From Pedobacter sp. AK013 (lineage in GTDB: Bacteria; Bacteroidota; Bacteroidia; Sphingobacteriales; Sphingobacteriaceae): 64,000 nucleotides of DNA. Within the stretch, counting starts at the first letter, position 1. Every line of letters begins with the position of its first letter. Positions 27,313 to 35,292 of the stretch are shown piece after piece. The stretch lies in NCBI RefSeq assembly GCF_014205835.1, contig NZ_JACHCQ010000015.1, positions 62,001-126,000 on the forward strand, in the 5' to 3' direction. Both the position numbers and the translations under genes were made by a program. The notes below the pieces were generated by a model, which saw only the letters and a list, made by a program, of their open reading frames with translations, was not told where the DNA came from and made no database searches.

Positions 27313-28146
27313 ATGAAAAAACAAGAAAAAAAATGGTTTTCGTTATATATTTTTTATCATGAAAATGCCGACAGGCTTTTGAAAGAACTTATCTATCCCT
27401 TTATTCGGCAATGGCACAGGCCCTGGTTTTTTATCCGGTATTGGGAAGGGGGGAATCATATTCGTTTGAGGCTAAAAGCAGCAGAAGACGAACATCCTGC
27501 TATTGTTAAAGCGTTAAGCTCAGATAATGCAGGTGTTAAAACTCTTCAGACTGCCCGGTATGAACCAGAAATAGACAGGTATGGAAATTACGAAAGTATA
27601 GCCTGGGCCGAACAATATTTTGAATGTTCTTCTCATTATATATTGAATTGGATCGTAAAAAGAGAGGCAAATCAGTCGGCTATTACCCAGGCCATAAAGC
27701 TGCACCTCAGCTTACTGTACACTTTAAAGTGGGATGAAGAAGCTTTAATAGGGGTATGTAATTTCTTTTTAGATGGCTGGTTACCAAAATTATACAACTC
27801 AGTCGATGCGGGCGAAGAACAGCGCATATTTTGGTTAAACCAGTTTGAAAAGGTTTTTGTTCCGTTGAAAAATCAAACAATCCAGGCTAGTAACCAGTTT
27901 TGGGAGCAACTTGACCAGGATATTGTGGATGATAATTTAGTGGAATATCTATCAAAAACCACCAAAGTGATATGTTCGTATCAAAAGATTGATTTTGAAA
28001 GAAATAAGATGTTTCAGGTGATTTCAAGCTTTATGCACATGAACAATAACCGCTTAGGCATTTCTAATTACGAGGAGGCTTACATCATGTACGTGATTAC
28101 GGTATGCCTTCGGTTTATACATGAAAATTCAATCCTGCAATCCTGA
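27313..28146 (+). CDS. Lantibiotic dehydratase elimination-domain protein (split LanB, C part)
   Basis: 277 aa. WFSLYIFYHENADRLLKELIYPF and RPWFFIRYWEGGNHIRLRL are the hallmark of the SpaB_C/thiopeptide-type domain that eliminates glutamate to leave Dha/Dhb. Stand-alone length fits the domain alone (about 280). Expected to act with the 881-aa protein on the precursor at 30138. Separated from LanC by 2 nt, so cotranslated. Confidence 0.92.
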   Translation: MKKQEKKWFSLYIFYHENADRLLKELIYPFIRQWHRPWFFIRYWEGGNHIRLRLKAAEDEHPAIVKALSSDNAGVKTLQTARYEPEIDRYGNYESIAWAEQYFECSSHYILNWIVKREANQSAITQAIKLHLSLLYTLKWDEEALIGVCNFFLDGWLPKLYNSVDAGEEQRIFWLNQFEKVFVPLKNQTIQASNQFWEQLDQDIVDDNLVEYLSKTTKVICSYQKIDFERNKMFQVISSFMHMNNNRLGISNYEEAYIMYVITVCLRFIHENSILQS

Positions 28147-28148
28147 AA

Positions 28149-30035
28149 ATGTTTACTACAGAAGAGACAGAAAGACTGAAAGGTCAGCTATATGAAATTT
28201 ATGACGAATTAATTTCCAGCCTTAAAGAAAATGAGCAGGAAATCTGGTGGCAAACGCCGTTTTACATCAATACGGATGAATATGAGTTTAGGGAAAGTTA
28301 TGATCTTTTTAACGGTAACTGCGGCATTATCCTGTTCTTTTTGGAATTATACCAGTTCGATGGGAACATTGACCATTTAAGGATAGTGAACAAAGGGATG
28401 CACCGCATCTTAAATGCCGATGCCGTACAGCATCCAAAGTTTTTTGCCCTCTACACCGGATTGGGTGGCGTGATTTACACCTGTTTAAAGGTTTTTGAGG
28501 CTACGGGCAATACTTTTTACAAAGAAAAAGCACTCGAACTTACTTTGGCTAATAAACAGGAATTAGCGGAAGGTTTATCAAAGGCAGATCTTTTAAGTGG
28601 CTATAGTGGTAATTTATTGATGATGACCTTACTTTACCATTATACTGATGATAATGAGGTATTAAGGATGGTTATTTTATTGATTGAAAGACTGATTACA
28701 GAAGCGCGGATATCAGAACAGGGTTTAAAATGGGACTATTCCAGTTCAAAAAAAGCCTATGATAGCATGACTGGCTTTTCGCACGGTGCAGCTGGCATTG
28801 CCTGGGTTTTAATACAGGTTGGCCAATATTTTAACGCTACCGGATTGATCTATCTTGCAGAAGAGGCTTTAAAATATGAGATGCAATATTATTACAGCCC
28901 GGCGAAAAACTGGCTGGATCTGCGTCTTGGGCCGCACCGATTAAATAAGGCTGATGTACATAAATGGAAATTGCAAACCTTTTTACCTGAAATGACCGAT
29001 GTAAATGCCTGGGCCCATGGTGCGGCTGGGGTTGGCATTACAAGGCAAATGGCGTTTCAACTTACAAAACAGAAACAGTACCGATTAAGCTGCAACAATG
29101 CACTGCAACGGTGTTTGGGTGATTTAGAAAAGTTAAACCGCACAGATTTTACTTTGGTGAGCGGTTACTGTGGTATGATTCCGCTTTTAATAAGCCATAA
29201 GATGAAGGCTCAAATTGTGTTGATCTTGAGTGAAGCCAAAATGTTTTACCAGAAAACAAATAGCTATAATGGCTATGTTTCATGCGGATGTGACGATTAC
29301 GGGTTACTCTCAGGGAAATCGGGCGTTGGTTATATCATCCTGAATGTTTTGAATAATAAAAATACCGACAGCATATTAGGGCCAGGATTGCCTAATAACC
29401 GCAGAAAATCTGTTTTTGAAGATAAGTACAGCAAAGAACAAATTAAAAAATCAGTTTTTACAAAATATTACACGAGAACGTTAGAGGAATTAAAAGGTGT
29501 TGATTCAGCGATTTTTAATGCAAATGATATCAATGAGTTTAAAATGAAGCTGGAATTGCTGGTGTTGACATCTGGTAATACAAAAACTCAAAATATATTC
29601 GATTTGGAAACCAGGTTGGTTGGCTTGTGGAAACAACATAAAGGCTATTTCAGTTTCGAACAGAAATACAGGTATTGGCATAAAATGGCCGACGAAAGTC
29701 TTTCTACGACCGATCAAGCATTGATGGCTAAATGTCTTGGCTTAAGCAGAAATATAGAACTTTATCACCACCACGATGATTTAAATGACCCCAATATCCT
29801 TTTACTCATTAGTGAAGGGAATGGAATAAAGGAGTTGAACGTAGGTGTATTTGCCGCAATGATTTTAAATACAATTTCAAAGAAAAAATTAACAGGAGTG
29901 GAGCTTATAAAATCGATTCAGGCACTTCTTTTTGAAGAGGATCCAACAGAAAAGTCTTTGATTGAGTTAGAAAATAAAGTAGTTCAGCAAATCCGCTTAT
30001 TGATTAAAGCGGGGTTTATTGAGATAATTGGTTAA
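28149..30035 (+). CDS. LanC-like lanthionine cyclase with atypical zinc site and C-terminal extension
   Basis: 628 aa. Repeated LanC barrel motifs: YTGLGGVIYT (102-111), LSGYSGNLL, GFSHGAAGIAW (209-219, with His212), AWAHGAAGVG (287-296), SGYCGMIPLL (338-347) and LLSGKSGVGY (386-395). LanC cyclases bind zinc with the Cys of a WCYG motif and a CHG motif; here these read WAHG and (V)SGYCG, so the usual three ligands are not conserved. Cys341, Cys379 and Cys381 could form another site (inference). Residues about 425-628 are an extra domain I do not recognise. Last gene of the plus-strand operon; convergent with the precursor. Confidence 0.88.
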   Translation: MFTTEETERLKGQLYEIYDELISSLKENEQEIWWQTPFYINTDEYEFRESYDLFNGNCGIILFFLELYQFDGNIDHLRIVNKGMHRILNADAVQHPKFFALYTGLGGVIYTCLKVFEATGNTFYKEKALELTLANKQELAEGLSKADLLSGYSGNLLMMTLLYHYTDDNEVLRMVILLIERLITEARISEQGLKWDYSSSKKAYDSMTGFSHGAAGIAWVLIQVGQYFNATGLIYLAEEALKYEMQYYYSPAKNWLDLRLGPHRLNKADVHKWKLQTFLPEMTDVNAWAHGAAGVGITRQMAFQLTKQKQYRLSCNNALQRCLGDLEKLNRTDFTLVSGYCGMIPLLISHKMKAQIVLILSEAKMFYQKTNSYNGYVSCGCDDYGLLSGKSGVGYIILNVLNNKNTDSILGPGLPNNRRKSVFEDKYSKEQIKKSVFTKYYTRTLEELKGVDSAIFNANDINEFKMKLELLVLTSGNTKTQNIFDLETRLVGLWKQHKGYFSFEQKYRYWHKMADESLSTTDQALMAKCLGLSRNIELYHHHDDLNDPNILLLISEGNGIKELNVGVFAAMILNTISKKKLTGVELIKSIQALLFEEDPTEKSLIELENKVVQQIRLLIKAGFIEIIG

Positions 30036-30094
30036 TTGACTCCAATCGCCAAACAATCACCGCTTTATTGCTAACCGCCCTGTACTTAACCAAA

Positions 30095-30116
30095 CAAGGC
30101 GCCCTAAAGCGCCTTG
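30095..30116. terminator. Bidirectional hairpin between lanC and the precursor gene
   Basis: Perfect 8-bp GC-rich stem CAAGGCGC / GCGCCTTG, 6-nt loop. On the minus strand it is followed by TTTGGTTAAG. It separates two convergent genes; no other ORF in the 102-nt gap. Confidence 0.75.
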
Positions 30117-30137
30117 AGATGAAAACACCTTTATCAA

Positions 30138-30329
30138 TTAACAGATAACTGTAGTACACCTAACAGGAGGAGTATGGTGATCATCTGTTTGTTCAGTGTG
30201 GGTAGGCTCCGAAAGATTACCTAACCCGCCTGATAAACGCATGGCCACTTCGCTATCAATACTGGTTACAAAACTCTCTAATTGAAGGTCCTCTAAGCTT
30301 AAAGTGATTTTTTCTGATTGATTTTTCAT
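30138..30329 (-). CDS. Class I lanthipeptide precursor (pinensin-like), 63 aa
   Basis: Leader of 35 residues with SLEDLQLESFVTS and a GG at 34-35, the cut site expected for the C39 exporter. Core of 28 residues: LGNLSEPTHTEQTDDHHTPP then VRCTTVIC, with seven Ser/Thr and two Cys (core positions 23 and 28), so at most two (methyl)lanthionine rings, for example Thr18-Cys23 and Thr24 or Thr25-Cys28; other Thr could stay as Dhb. The ESFVTS leader word resembles Bacteroidota pinensin-type leaders (from memory). Convergent to lanC and on its own promoter. The His/Asp/Glu-rich middle of the core is unusual. Confidence 0.88.
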   Translation of the reverse strand: MKNQSEKITLSLEDLQLESFVTSIDSEVAMRLSGGLGNLSEPTHTEQTDDHHTPPVRCTTVIC

Positions 30330-30399
30330 AAAATAATTGATTAATGTTGATGCCTACTGGTGGTTACGGGGTTTCGGCTTATCCCCGGTTGCAACAGTA

Positions 30400-30430
30400 C
30401 TAAGTTAGTTAATTGCAACTATGTTGCAAA
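30400..30430 (-). promoter_or_regulatory. Putative Bacteroidota-type promoter of the precursor gene
   Basis: On the minus strand TTTG (30430-30427), 19-nt spacer, TAACTTAG (30407-30400), 7 of 8 to the TAnnTTTG -7 consensus. It overlaps the operator site at 30413-30429 and leaves a leader of about 60 nt before ATG 30329. Inferred from consensus and spacing. Confidence 0.55.
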
Positions 30431-30463
30431 ATAAAGAATGATAATTTTGCAACTATGTTGCGA
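30413..30463. promoter_or_regulatory. Paired 17-bp palindromic operator-like sites upstream of the precursor
   Basis: TTGCAAC-TAT-GTTGCAA (30413-30429, perfect 7-bp arms) and TTGCAAC-TAT-GTTGCGA (30447-30463), start-to-start 34 nt. Same motif and pairing as at 22373-22420, 8 kb away. The proximal site covers the predicted -33/-7 spacer, which would suit a repressor. The remainder of the 255-nt gap (30330-30584) holds no gene. Confidence 0.75.
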
Positions 30464-30584
30464 AATTATTTTTAAAAAGCCATAACTATATGTAAATCAA
30501 TTATTTAAAATCTTAACAAAAAGAGGTAAAAACTCAGCTCTTTGCTGAATTTAATTGAAATGATTTGCTGAAAAGATTCGGATA

Positions 30585-30800
30585 TTATTTCCTGTTTTTG
30601 GAAGCCACAAATACAATCACACCCGCTATTAGAATAATACCCCCGGCATAAGGAGGCCAGTTAACAGATTTTTCTTTATCAGCAGATATTTGAATAGGGC
30701 CAGCATCAACTAGTTTTTCTTTTTTAGTATAGGTAAAACCTGTCCAGATGAGCATGGCAATGCCCACAACGATCAATATAAGTCCTAATGTTCTGTTCAT
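30585..30800 (-). CDS. Small two-helix membrane protein (DUF3185-like)
   Basis: 71 aa: helix LGLILIVVGIAMLIWTGFTY, polar loop of about 30 residues with charged Lys/Glu, helix YAGGIILIAGVIVFVASKNRK. The GIxLIVxGIxxL pattern resembles DUF3185 proteins. Function unknown. Follows the 270-aa lipoprotein gene by 42 nt on the same strand; not obviously part of the lanthipeptide unit. Confidence 0.7.
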   Translation of the reverse strand: MNRTLGLILIVVGIAMLIWTGFTYTKKEKLVDAGPIQISADKEKSVNWPPYAGGIILIAGVIVFVASKNRK

Positions 30801-30842
30801 GATATTTTATTTATATCAGAACAGTAGCCGATCTATTATGTT

Positions 30843-31655
30843 TTATTGAAATGAATAGCCGAAGCTTATTTTTTGTGCATAGTTCACGTTATCAGCCAAT
30901 TCGTAGGAAAGCGAAAAGTGCTTAATGTACAAGAAATAACTAAAAATCCAGCCCAGCGAATTTTTTCCCCTGATGAATTCATTTGTTTCGGTTCCGGATC
31001 TAAAACTACTTTTGAAATTAGGCGTACCTCCAATAAAAAGCCTGAAAGCATGCCTGAAATCGTGGTTGTTTCTTACCCTCCATGCAATTTCAGTTGATAG
31101 TCCGGTGGTCCAAAGTACTTTCATGTTTGTAACAGCTACATAATCTGGAATAGGGCCGTTGTAAATCTCCTGTCTAAACTTTGTATAATCTCCGCTTTCA
31201 AAACTAAGTGCATTTTCTATGTTTAAATACCTGAAATCTGTATTTCCATTGGATGAACTACGGTGTGGTCCGGCCGAAAGCCTTAAGCCAGCGCCGCCAA
31301 CTGATTTCCTGAAGGATGGTAAATAATTTTTTAAATTTTTAGGATTGTTATCAATATCCCCTCCAGATGCCCTTCCGGCATAACCAAAAAGACCATAAGA
31401 GATGTTCCATTTTTCGAAAGTGTTAGACCGGCTTACATTTGCCATTCCAAATGAGAAATTAGTACCAGCACTGGGCGAAATAGAAGCGGCATAACTTGCT
31501 GATACATGTGTTAATGCTTTAACACTGTCTGCACCCATTGCTTTTGGCATATACCCCATATTATTGCCAAGAATAGCAGGGGTAAGATAAGATGTACAGG
31601 AAGTAAATGCAGTAAAGAAAAGTAAAGAAGAAAGAGCGATAATTTTAGTTTTCAT
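30843..31655 (-). CDS. Lipoprotein of unknown function, predicted beta-rich
   Basis: 270 aa. Lipobox-like FTSC near residue 20. The mature part alternates hydrophobic strands (WNISYGLFGYAG, VGGAGLRLSAGP, LSTEIAWRVRN, FSYFLYIKHFSLSYEL, KISFGYSF) and ends in an aromatic dipeptide region, as in outer-membrane barrels. No family recognised. 14 nt downstream of the SRPBCC gene. Confidence 0.75.
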   Translation of the reverse strand: MKTKIIALSSLLFFTAFTSCTSYLTPAILGNNMGYMPKAMGADSVKALTHVSASYAASISPSAGTNFSFGMANVSRSNTFEKWNISYGLFGYAGRASGGDIDNNPKNLKNYLPSFRKSVGGAGLRLSAGPHRSSSNGNTDFRYLNIENALSFESGDYTKFRQEIYNGPIPDYVAVTNMKVLWTTGLSTEIAWRVRNNHDFRHAFRLFIGGTPNFKSSFRSGTETNEFIRGKNSLGWIFSYFLYIKHFSLSYELADNVNYAQKISFGYSFQ

Positions 31656-31669
31656 TATTTAATTTTTAT

Positions 31670-32047
31670 TTATTCGTCAAAAAAATCTACCAAACCGCCC
31701 AAGAAATATTCCTGAATACCTTCCGTAAAATCTTTATAATCTTCATCAGGAATATTGGTTTGTTTAAACTCCAATGAAGTTCCTTTTTTATCCTCGTGAA
31801 GTTTTATAGTTACAATAGAAGGCTCATTTTCTTCTCCAAAATACCATTGTTGCACAATCTGTTTGCCGTAAACAAATTCAATATTTTTGCCTGTAATATC
31901 TCCATCCCAGAAAGAAAATTCGGTGCCTGGCACCTCTTCAAACTCTACTTCAGCACCTGTCCATAATTTTATGCTGGTTTCTTTGGTAAGGGCTAAATAA
32001 ACTTCCTCTGGTGGGGCAGGTATGTAGGTGTATTTTTTAAAATCCAT
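31670..32047 (-). CDS. SRPBCC/AHSA1-type START-domain protein
   Basis: 125 aa: KKYTYIPAPPEEVYLALTKETSIKLWTGAEVEFEE..., EFSFWDGDITGKNIEF, VQQWYFGEE, and the C-terminal helix NIPDEDYKDFTEGIQEYFLGGLVDFF are the AHSA1/SRPBCC fold. These small cytoplasmic proteins bind hydrophobic ligands or HSP90-type partners; the specific role is unknown. Confidence 0.85.
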   Translation of the reverse strand: MDFKKYTYIPAPPEEVYLALTKETSIKLWTGAEVEFEEVPGTEFSFWDGDITGKNIEFVYGKQIVQQWYFGEENEPSIVTIKLHEDKKGTSLEFKQTNIPDEDYKDFTEGIQEYFLGGLVDFFDE

Positions 32048-32130
32048 AAATATTTTTTGATATAAGGCACAAAACTAAGGATGTAATGTGAAAATAAGGT
32101 CGAATAAGAGTGAATAAATTAAGATAAGGA

Positions 32131-33321
32131 CTATTTAAAAGCGTTTAATCCGGTTACATCCATTCCGGTAATCAGTAAATGTATGTCGTGCGTACCTTCA
32201 TAAGTTACTACCGATTCCAGGTTCATCATATGCCTCATAATTGAATACTCGCCGGTAATGCCCATACCACCAAGCATCTGGCGCGCATTACGGGCAATAT
32301 CAAGCGCAATTTCTACACTATTTCTTTTGGCCATCGATATCTGCTCTGCAGACGCTCTATTTTCACTCTTTAATACACCTAAGCGCCAAACCAAAAGCTG
32401 ACCTTTGGTAATTTCGGTCACCATTTCTGCCAATTTCTTTTGCTGTAACTGAAAACCGCCAATAGGTTTCCCAAATTGAATACGCTCTTTCGAATAACGC
32501 AAAGCGGTATCATAACAGTCCATTGCTGCACCCAGTGCACCCCAGGCAATACCATAACGGGCCTGATTTAAGCAGCCCAACGGACCTTTTAATCCGCTTA
32601 TTTCAGGAAAAACATTCTCTTTTGGTACTTTAACGTTATCAAAAACCAGTTCGCCCGTTGCCGAAGCACGTAAACTCCATTTATTGTGTGTTTCAGGAGT
32701 CGAAAATCCTTCCATCCCACGTTCTACCACCATTCCCCTGATCTTACCCGATTCATCTTTTGCCCAAACTACTGCAATATCTGCGAATGGTGCATTACTG
32801 ATCCACATTTTGGCACCATTAAGAATATAATGGCTTCCAGCATCTTTAATATTGGTTACCATACCACCCGGATTGGAGCCATGATCTGGTTCTGTTAAAC
32901 CGAAACAGCCCATCATTTCGCCACTGGCCAATTTTGGCAGGTATTTTTTACGCTGTTCTTCGGTTCCATAAGCATAAATTGGGTACATCACCAACGAGCC
33001 CTGAACGGATGCAGTAGAGCGGATACCTGAATCGCCACGTTCTATTTCCTGCATCAAAATCCCATAAGCTGTATAATCCAAGCCTGCACCGCCGTACTCA
33101 ACCGGAATGGTTGGGCCGAAAGCACCAATATCGGCCAGACCTTTTATTAAATGTTTTGGAAATTCTGCTTTTTGTGCATAATCTTCAATCACGGGGCTAA
33201 CTTCTTTTTTTACCCAATCCCTGGCTGTAGCACGAATTAATTTGTGCTCATCGGTTAACAATTCATCCAATAAATAATAGTCTGGCGCCTCGTATAGGTC
33301 TTTTTTTACTGATTTGCTCAT
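32131..33321 (-). CDS. Acyl-CoA dehydrogenase, glutaryl-CoA dehydrogenase-like
   Basis: 396 aa, full length. CFGLTEPDHGSNPGGM (FAD/substrate), KMWISNAPFADIAVVWAKDE, ARYGIAWGALGAAMDCYDTALRY, ERIQFGKPIGGFQLQQKKLAEM and the catalytic Glu in TYEGTHDIHLLITG match glutaryl-CoA dehydrogenases better than general acyl-CoA dehydrogenases. It would oxidise and decarboxylate glutaryl-CoA in lysine/tryptophan breakdown. Single gene, divergent from folB. Confidence 0.92.
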   Translation of the reverse strand: MSKSVKKDLYEAPDYYLLDELLTDEHKLIRATARDWVKKEVSPVIEDYAQKAEFPKHLIKGLADIGAFGPTIPVEYGGAGLDYTAYGILMQEIERGDSGIRSTASVQGSLVMYPIYAYGTEEQRKKYLPKLASGEMMGCFGLTEPDHGSNPGGMVTNIKDAGSHYILNGAKMWISNAPFADIAVVWAKDESGKIRGMVVERGMEGFSTPETHNKWSLRASATGELVFDNVKVPKENVFPEISGLKGPLGCLNQARYGIAWGALGAAMDCYDTALRYSKERIQFGKPIGGFQLQQKKLAEMVTEITKGQLLVWRLGVLKSENRASAEQISMAKRNSVEIALDIARNARQMLGGMGITGEYSIMRHMMNLESVVTYEGTHDIHLLITGMDVTGLNAFK

Positions 33322-33408
33322 GTAATTCGTGTTATCTGGTTAAGAAATCGCGTTAATTTCAAAGGTAACAATTTACGGCAAGGGGCATTATATTCATGAA
33401 TAAAAAAT

Positions 33409-33416
33409 TAATTTTG
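33409..33416 (+). promoter_or_regulatory. Putative -7 box of folB (TAATTTTG)
   Basis: Exact TAnnTTTG match, 17 nt upstream of the folB ATG. No clear TTTG at -33. Inference from consensus. Confidence 0.5.
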
Positions 33417-33433
33417 CAGCATACAAAACATAC

Positions 33434-33802
33434 ATGAGCCATTTCAAACAAACCGTAGCTTTAAAAGATGTAAAATGCTTTGCCTTACATGGATATTACC
33501 CAGAAGAGCAACTTATTGGAAATCATTTTGTTGTAGATCTTGAAACAGAATTTACACCACAAGGTTTTGATGATGAACTAGGGCAGACCGTTAACTATGA
33601 AGATTTGAATACTATCATTCTCGAAGAAATGAAACATACACAAAAGCTTTTGGAAACTGTTTTGAAGAATATTATTTCTAAAGTAATTGAATTATATCCT
33701 TTTGTTGAAACTGTACAGGTGAGTATGAAGAAATTAAACCCACCAATGCCTGGCCAGATTGGGCATTCTTTTGTTAAACTTACTTACACATCAGCCAATT
33801 AA
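33434..33802 (+). CDS. folB: Dihydroneopterin aldolase
   Basis: 122 aa. FALHGYYPEEQLIGNHFVVDLE, the NYEDLNTIILEEM helix and the C-terminal KLNPPMPGQIGHSFVKLTY fit the tunnelling-fold FolB family; Tyr and Glu/Lys catalytic positions look kept. It cleaves dihydroneopterin in folate synthesis. It stops 1 nt before the GlcD-like gene's ATG, so the two are likely cotranscribed. Confidence 0.9.
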   Translation: MSHFKQTVALKDVKCFALHGYYPEEQLIGNHFVVDLETEFTPQGFDDELGQTVNYEDLNTIILEEMKHTQKLLETVLKNIISKVIELYPFVETVQVSMKKLNPPMPGQIGHSFVKLTYTSAN

Positions 33803-33803
33803 A

Positions 33804-35207
33804 ATGAATTTTACGAAGATAAATGCTGAAATTTTAGCAGAAATTAAAGCTGCTATTGGAGCAGATAAGGTTTTTACTGATGCTGATAGTTTAGAAAATT
33901 ACAGTCATGACGAAACTGAGGATTTACGTTACCAGCCAGAGCTTGTGGTAAAGCCAACTTCACCCGAAGAAGTTTCTGCTTTATTGAAAATCTGTAATAC
34001 ATATCATGTTCCGGTTACGCCACGTGGAGGTGGAACGGGTTTGAGTGGGGCTGCCTTGCCGATTTACGGCGGTGTTTCTTTATCGATGGAAAAGTTTAAG
34101 GCTATTCTTGATATTGATACCGAAAACTTACAGGCAACCGTTGAGCCAGGGGTGATTACCGAAGAATTTATTAATGCTGTAGCTGAAAAGGGCCTTTTAT
34201 ATCCTGTAGATCCAAGCAGTAAAGGATCTTGCTTTATTGGTGGTAACGTGGCGCATGGCTCTGGCGGACCAAGGGTAGTAAAATATGGCACTATACGCGA
34301 ATATATCTTAAATCTTGAAGTAGTTCTGCCCAATGGTGATATTATATGGACTGGTGCCAATACTTTAAAATATGCATCGGGTTATAACTTAACACAGTTG
34401 ATGATCGGATCGGAAGGTACGCTAGCTGTGGTGACCAAAATTGTGACTAAATTATTGCCTAAACCAAGTCAATCCGTTTTAATGATGGGCTCTTTTAGCA
34501 CTAATGAAGATGCATGTGCAGCGGTTTCCGCAATTTTTAGAGCAGGCGTAACGCCATCGGCTTTAGAGTTTATGGAGCGGAAAGGAGTAGAGTGGGTAAT
34601 TAAATTCGATGATATTAAATTCGATTTAAAAGATGGTGTTGCTGCCCTGTTAATGATTGAGTTTGACGGAGATGATTTGGATGATATTTTTAAAAACTGT
34701 GAGAAAACCAATATCGTTTTAGAAGAACATAATTGTACGGAAGTATTATTTGCCGATACTGCTGCTCAGAAAGAAGAGCTGTGGCGGATGCGTAGAACCA
34801 TGGCAGAATCTGTTAAATCAAACTCTGTTTATAAGGAGGAAGATACGGTTGTACCACGGGCAGCTTTACCTAAACTTGTTAATGGTATAAAAGAAATTGG
34901 TACCAAATATGGCTTTGAAAGTGTTTGTTACGGGCATGCAGGCGATGGAAACCTGCATGTAAATATTATTAAAGCCGGAATGAGTGATGAAGACTGGAAA
35001 AACAAACTCAAATTCGGTATTGCCGAAATATTCGAATTAACCACGGCTTTGGGTGGAACATTATCGGGCGAGCACGGTATTGGCTTGGTCCAAAAAGATT
35101 TTATGCCAATTAAGTACTCTGAAATCCATCTTAATTTAATGAGGGGTGTTAAGAATGTATTTGATCCAAATGGGATATTAAATCCTGGCAAAATTATGCC
35201 TGATTAA
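33804..35207 (+). CDS. FAD-binding oxidase, GlcD/D-lactate dehydrogenase-like
   Basis: 467 aa from ATG 33804 (an upstream start at 33759 lies inside folB). PCMH FAD domain: VTPRGGGTGLSGAALP, GSEGTLAVVTKI; C-terminal domain: CYGHAGDGNLHVNII and GTLSGEHGIGLVQKDFM (FAD/flavin-oxidase C motif). Oxidises a 2-hydroxyacid (glycolate or D-lactate) to the 2-oxo acid; substrate cannot be decided by eye. No GlcE/GlcF partners nearby. Confidence 0.9.
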   Translation: MNFTKINAEILAEIKAAIGADKVFTDADSLENYSHDETEDLRYQPELVVKPTSPEEVSALLKICNTYHVPVTPRGGGTGLSGAALPIYGGVSLSMEKFKAILDIDTENLQATVEPGVITEEFINAVAEKGLLYPVDPSSKGSCFIGGNVAHGSGGPRVVKYGTIREYILNLEVVLPNGDIIWTGANTLKYASGYNLTQLMIGSEGTLAVVTKIVTKLLPKPSQSVLMMGSFSTNEDACAAVSAIFRAGVTPSALEFMERKGVEWVIKFDDIKFDLKDGVAALLMIEFDGDDLDDIFKNCEKTNIVLEEHNCTEVLFADTAAQKEELWRMRRTMAESVKSNSVYKEEDTVVPRAALPKLVNGIKEIGTKYGFESVCYGHAGDGNLHVNIIKAGMSDEDWKNKLKFGIAEIFELTTALGGTLSGEHGIGLVQKDFMPIKYSEIHLNLMRGVKNVFDPNGILNPGKIMPD

Positions 35208-35214
35208 TTTTATT

Positions 35215-35288
35215 CGTCACCATGAACTTGTTTCAGGGTCTTAATAATAAAGTATATTAAGACCCTGAAACAAGTTCAGCATAACGAC
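35215..35288. repeat. Perfect extragenic palindrome, probable bidirectional terminator
   Basis: Arms 35223-35246 and 35255-35278 are perfectly complementary over 24 bp (TGAACTTGTTTCAGGGTC core), 8-nt loop, flanked by CGTCA and AACGAC. Same family as 50416-50500. Lies between two convergent genes. Confidence 0.9.
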
Positions 35289-35292
35289 TACT

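Noticed and set aside
24660..28146. Frameshifted single LanB gene
   Set aside because: Both parts have proper start and stop codons and a 7-nt gap; the split form is known in Bacteroidota.
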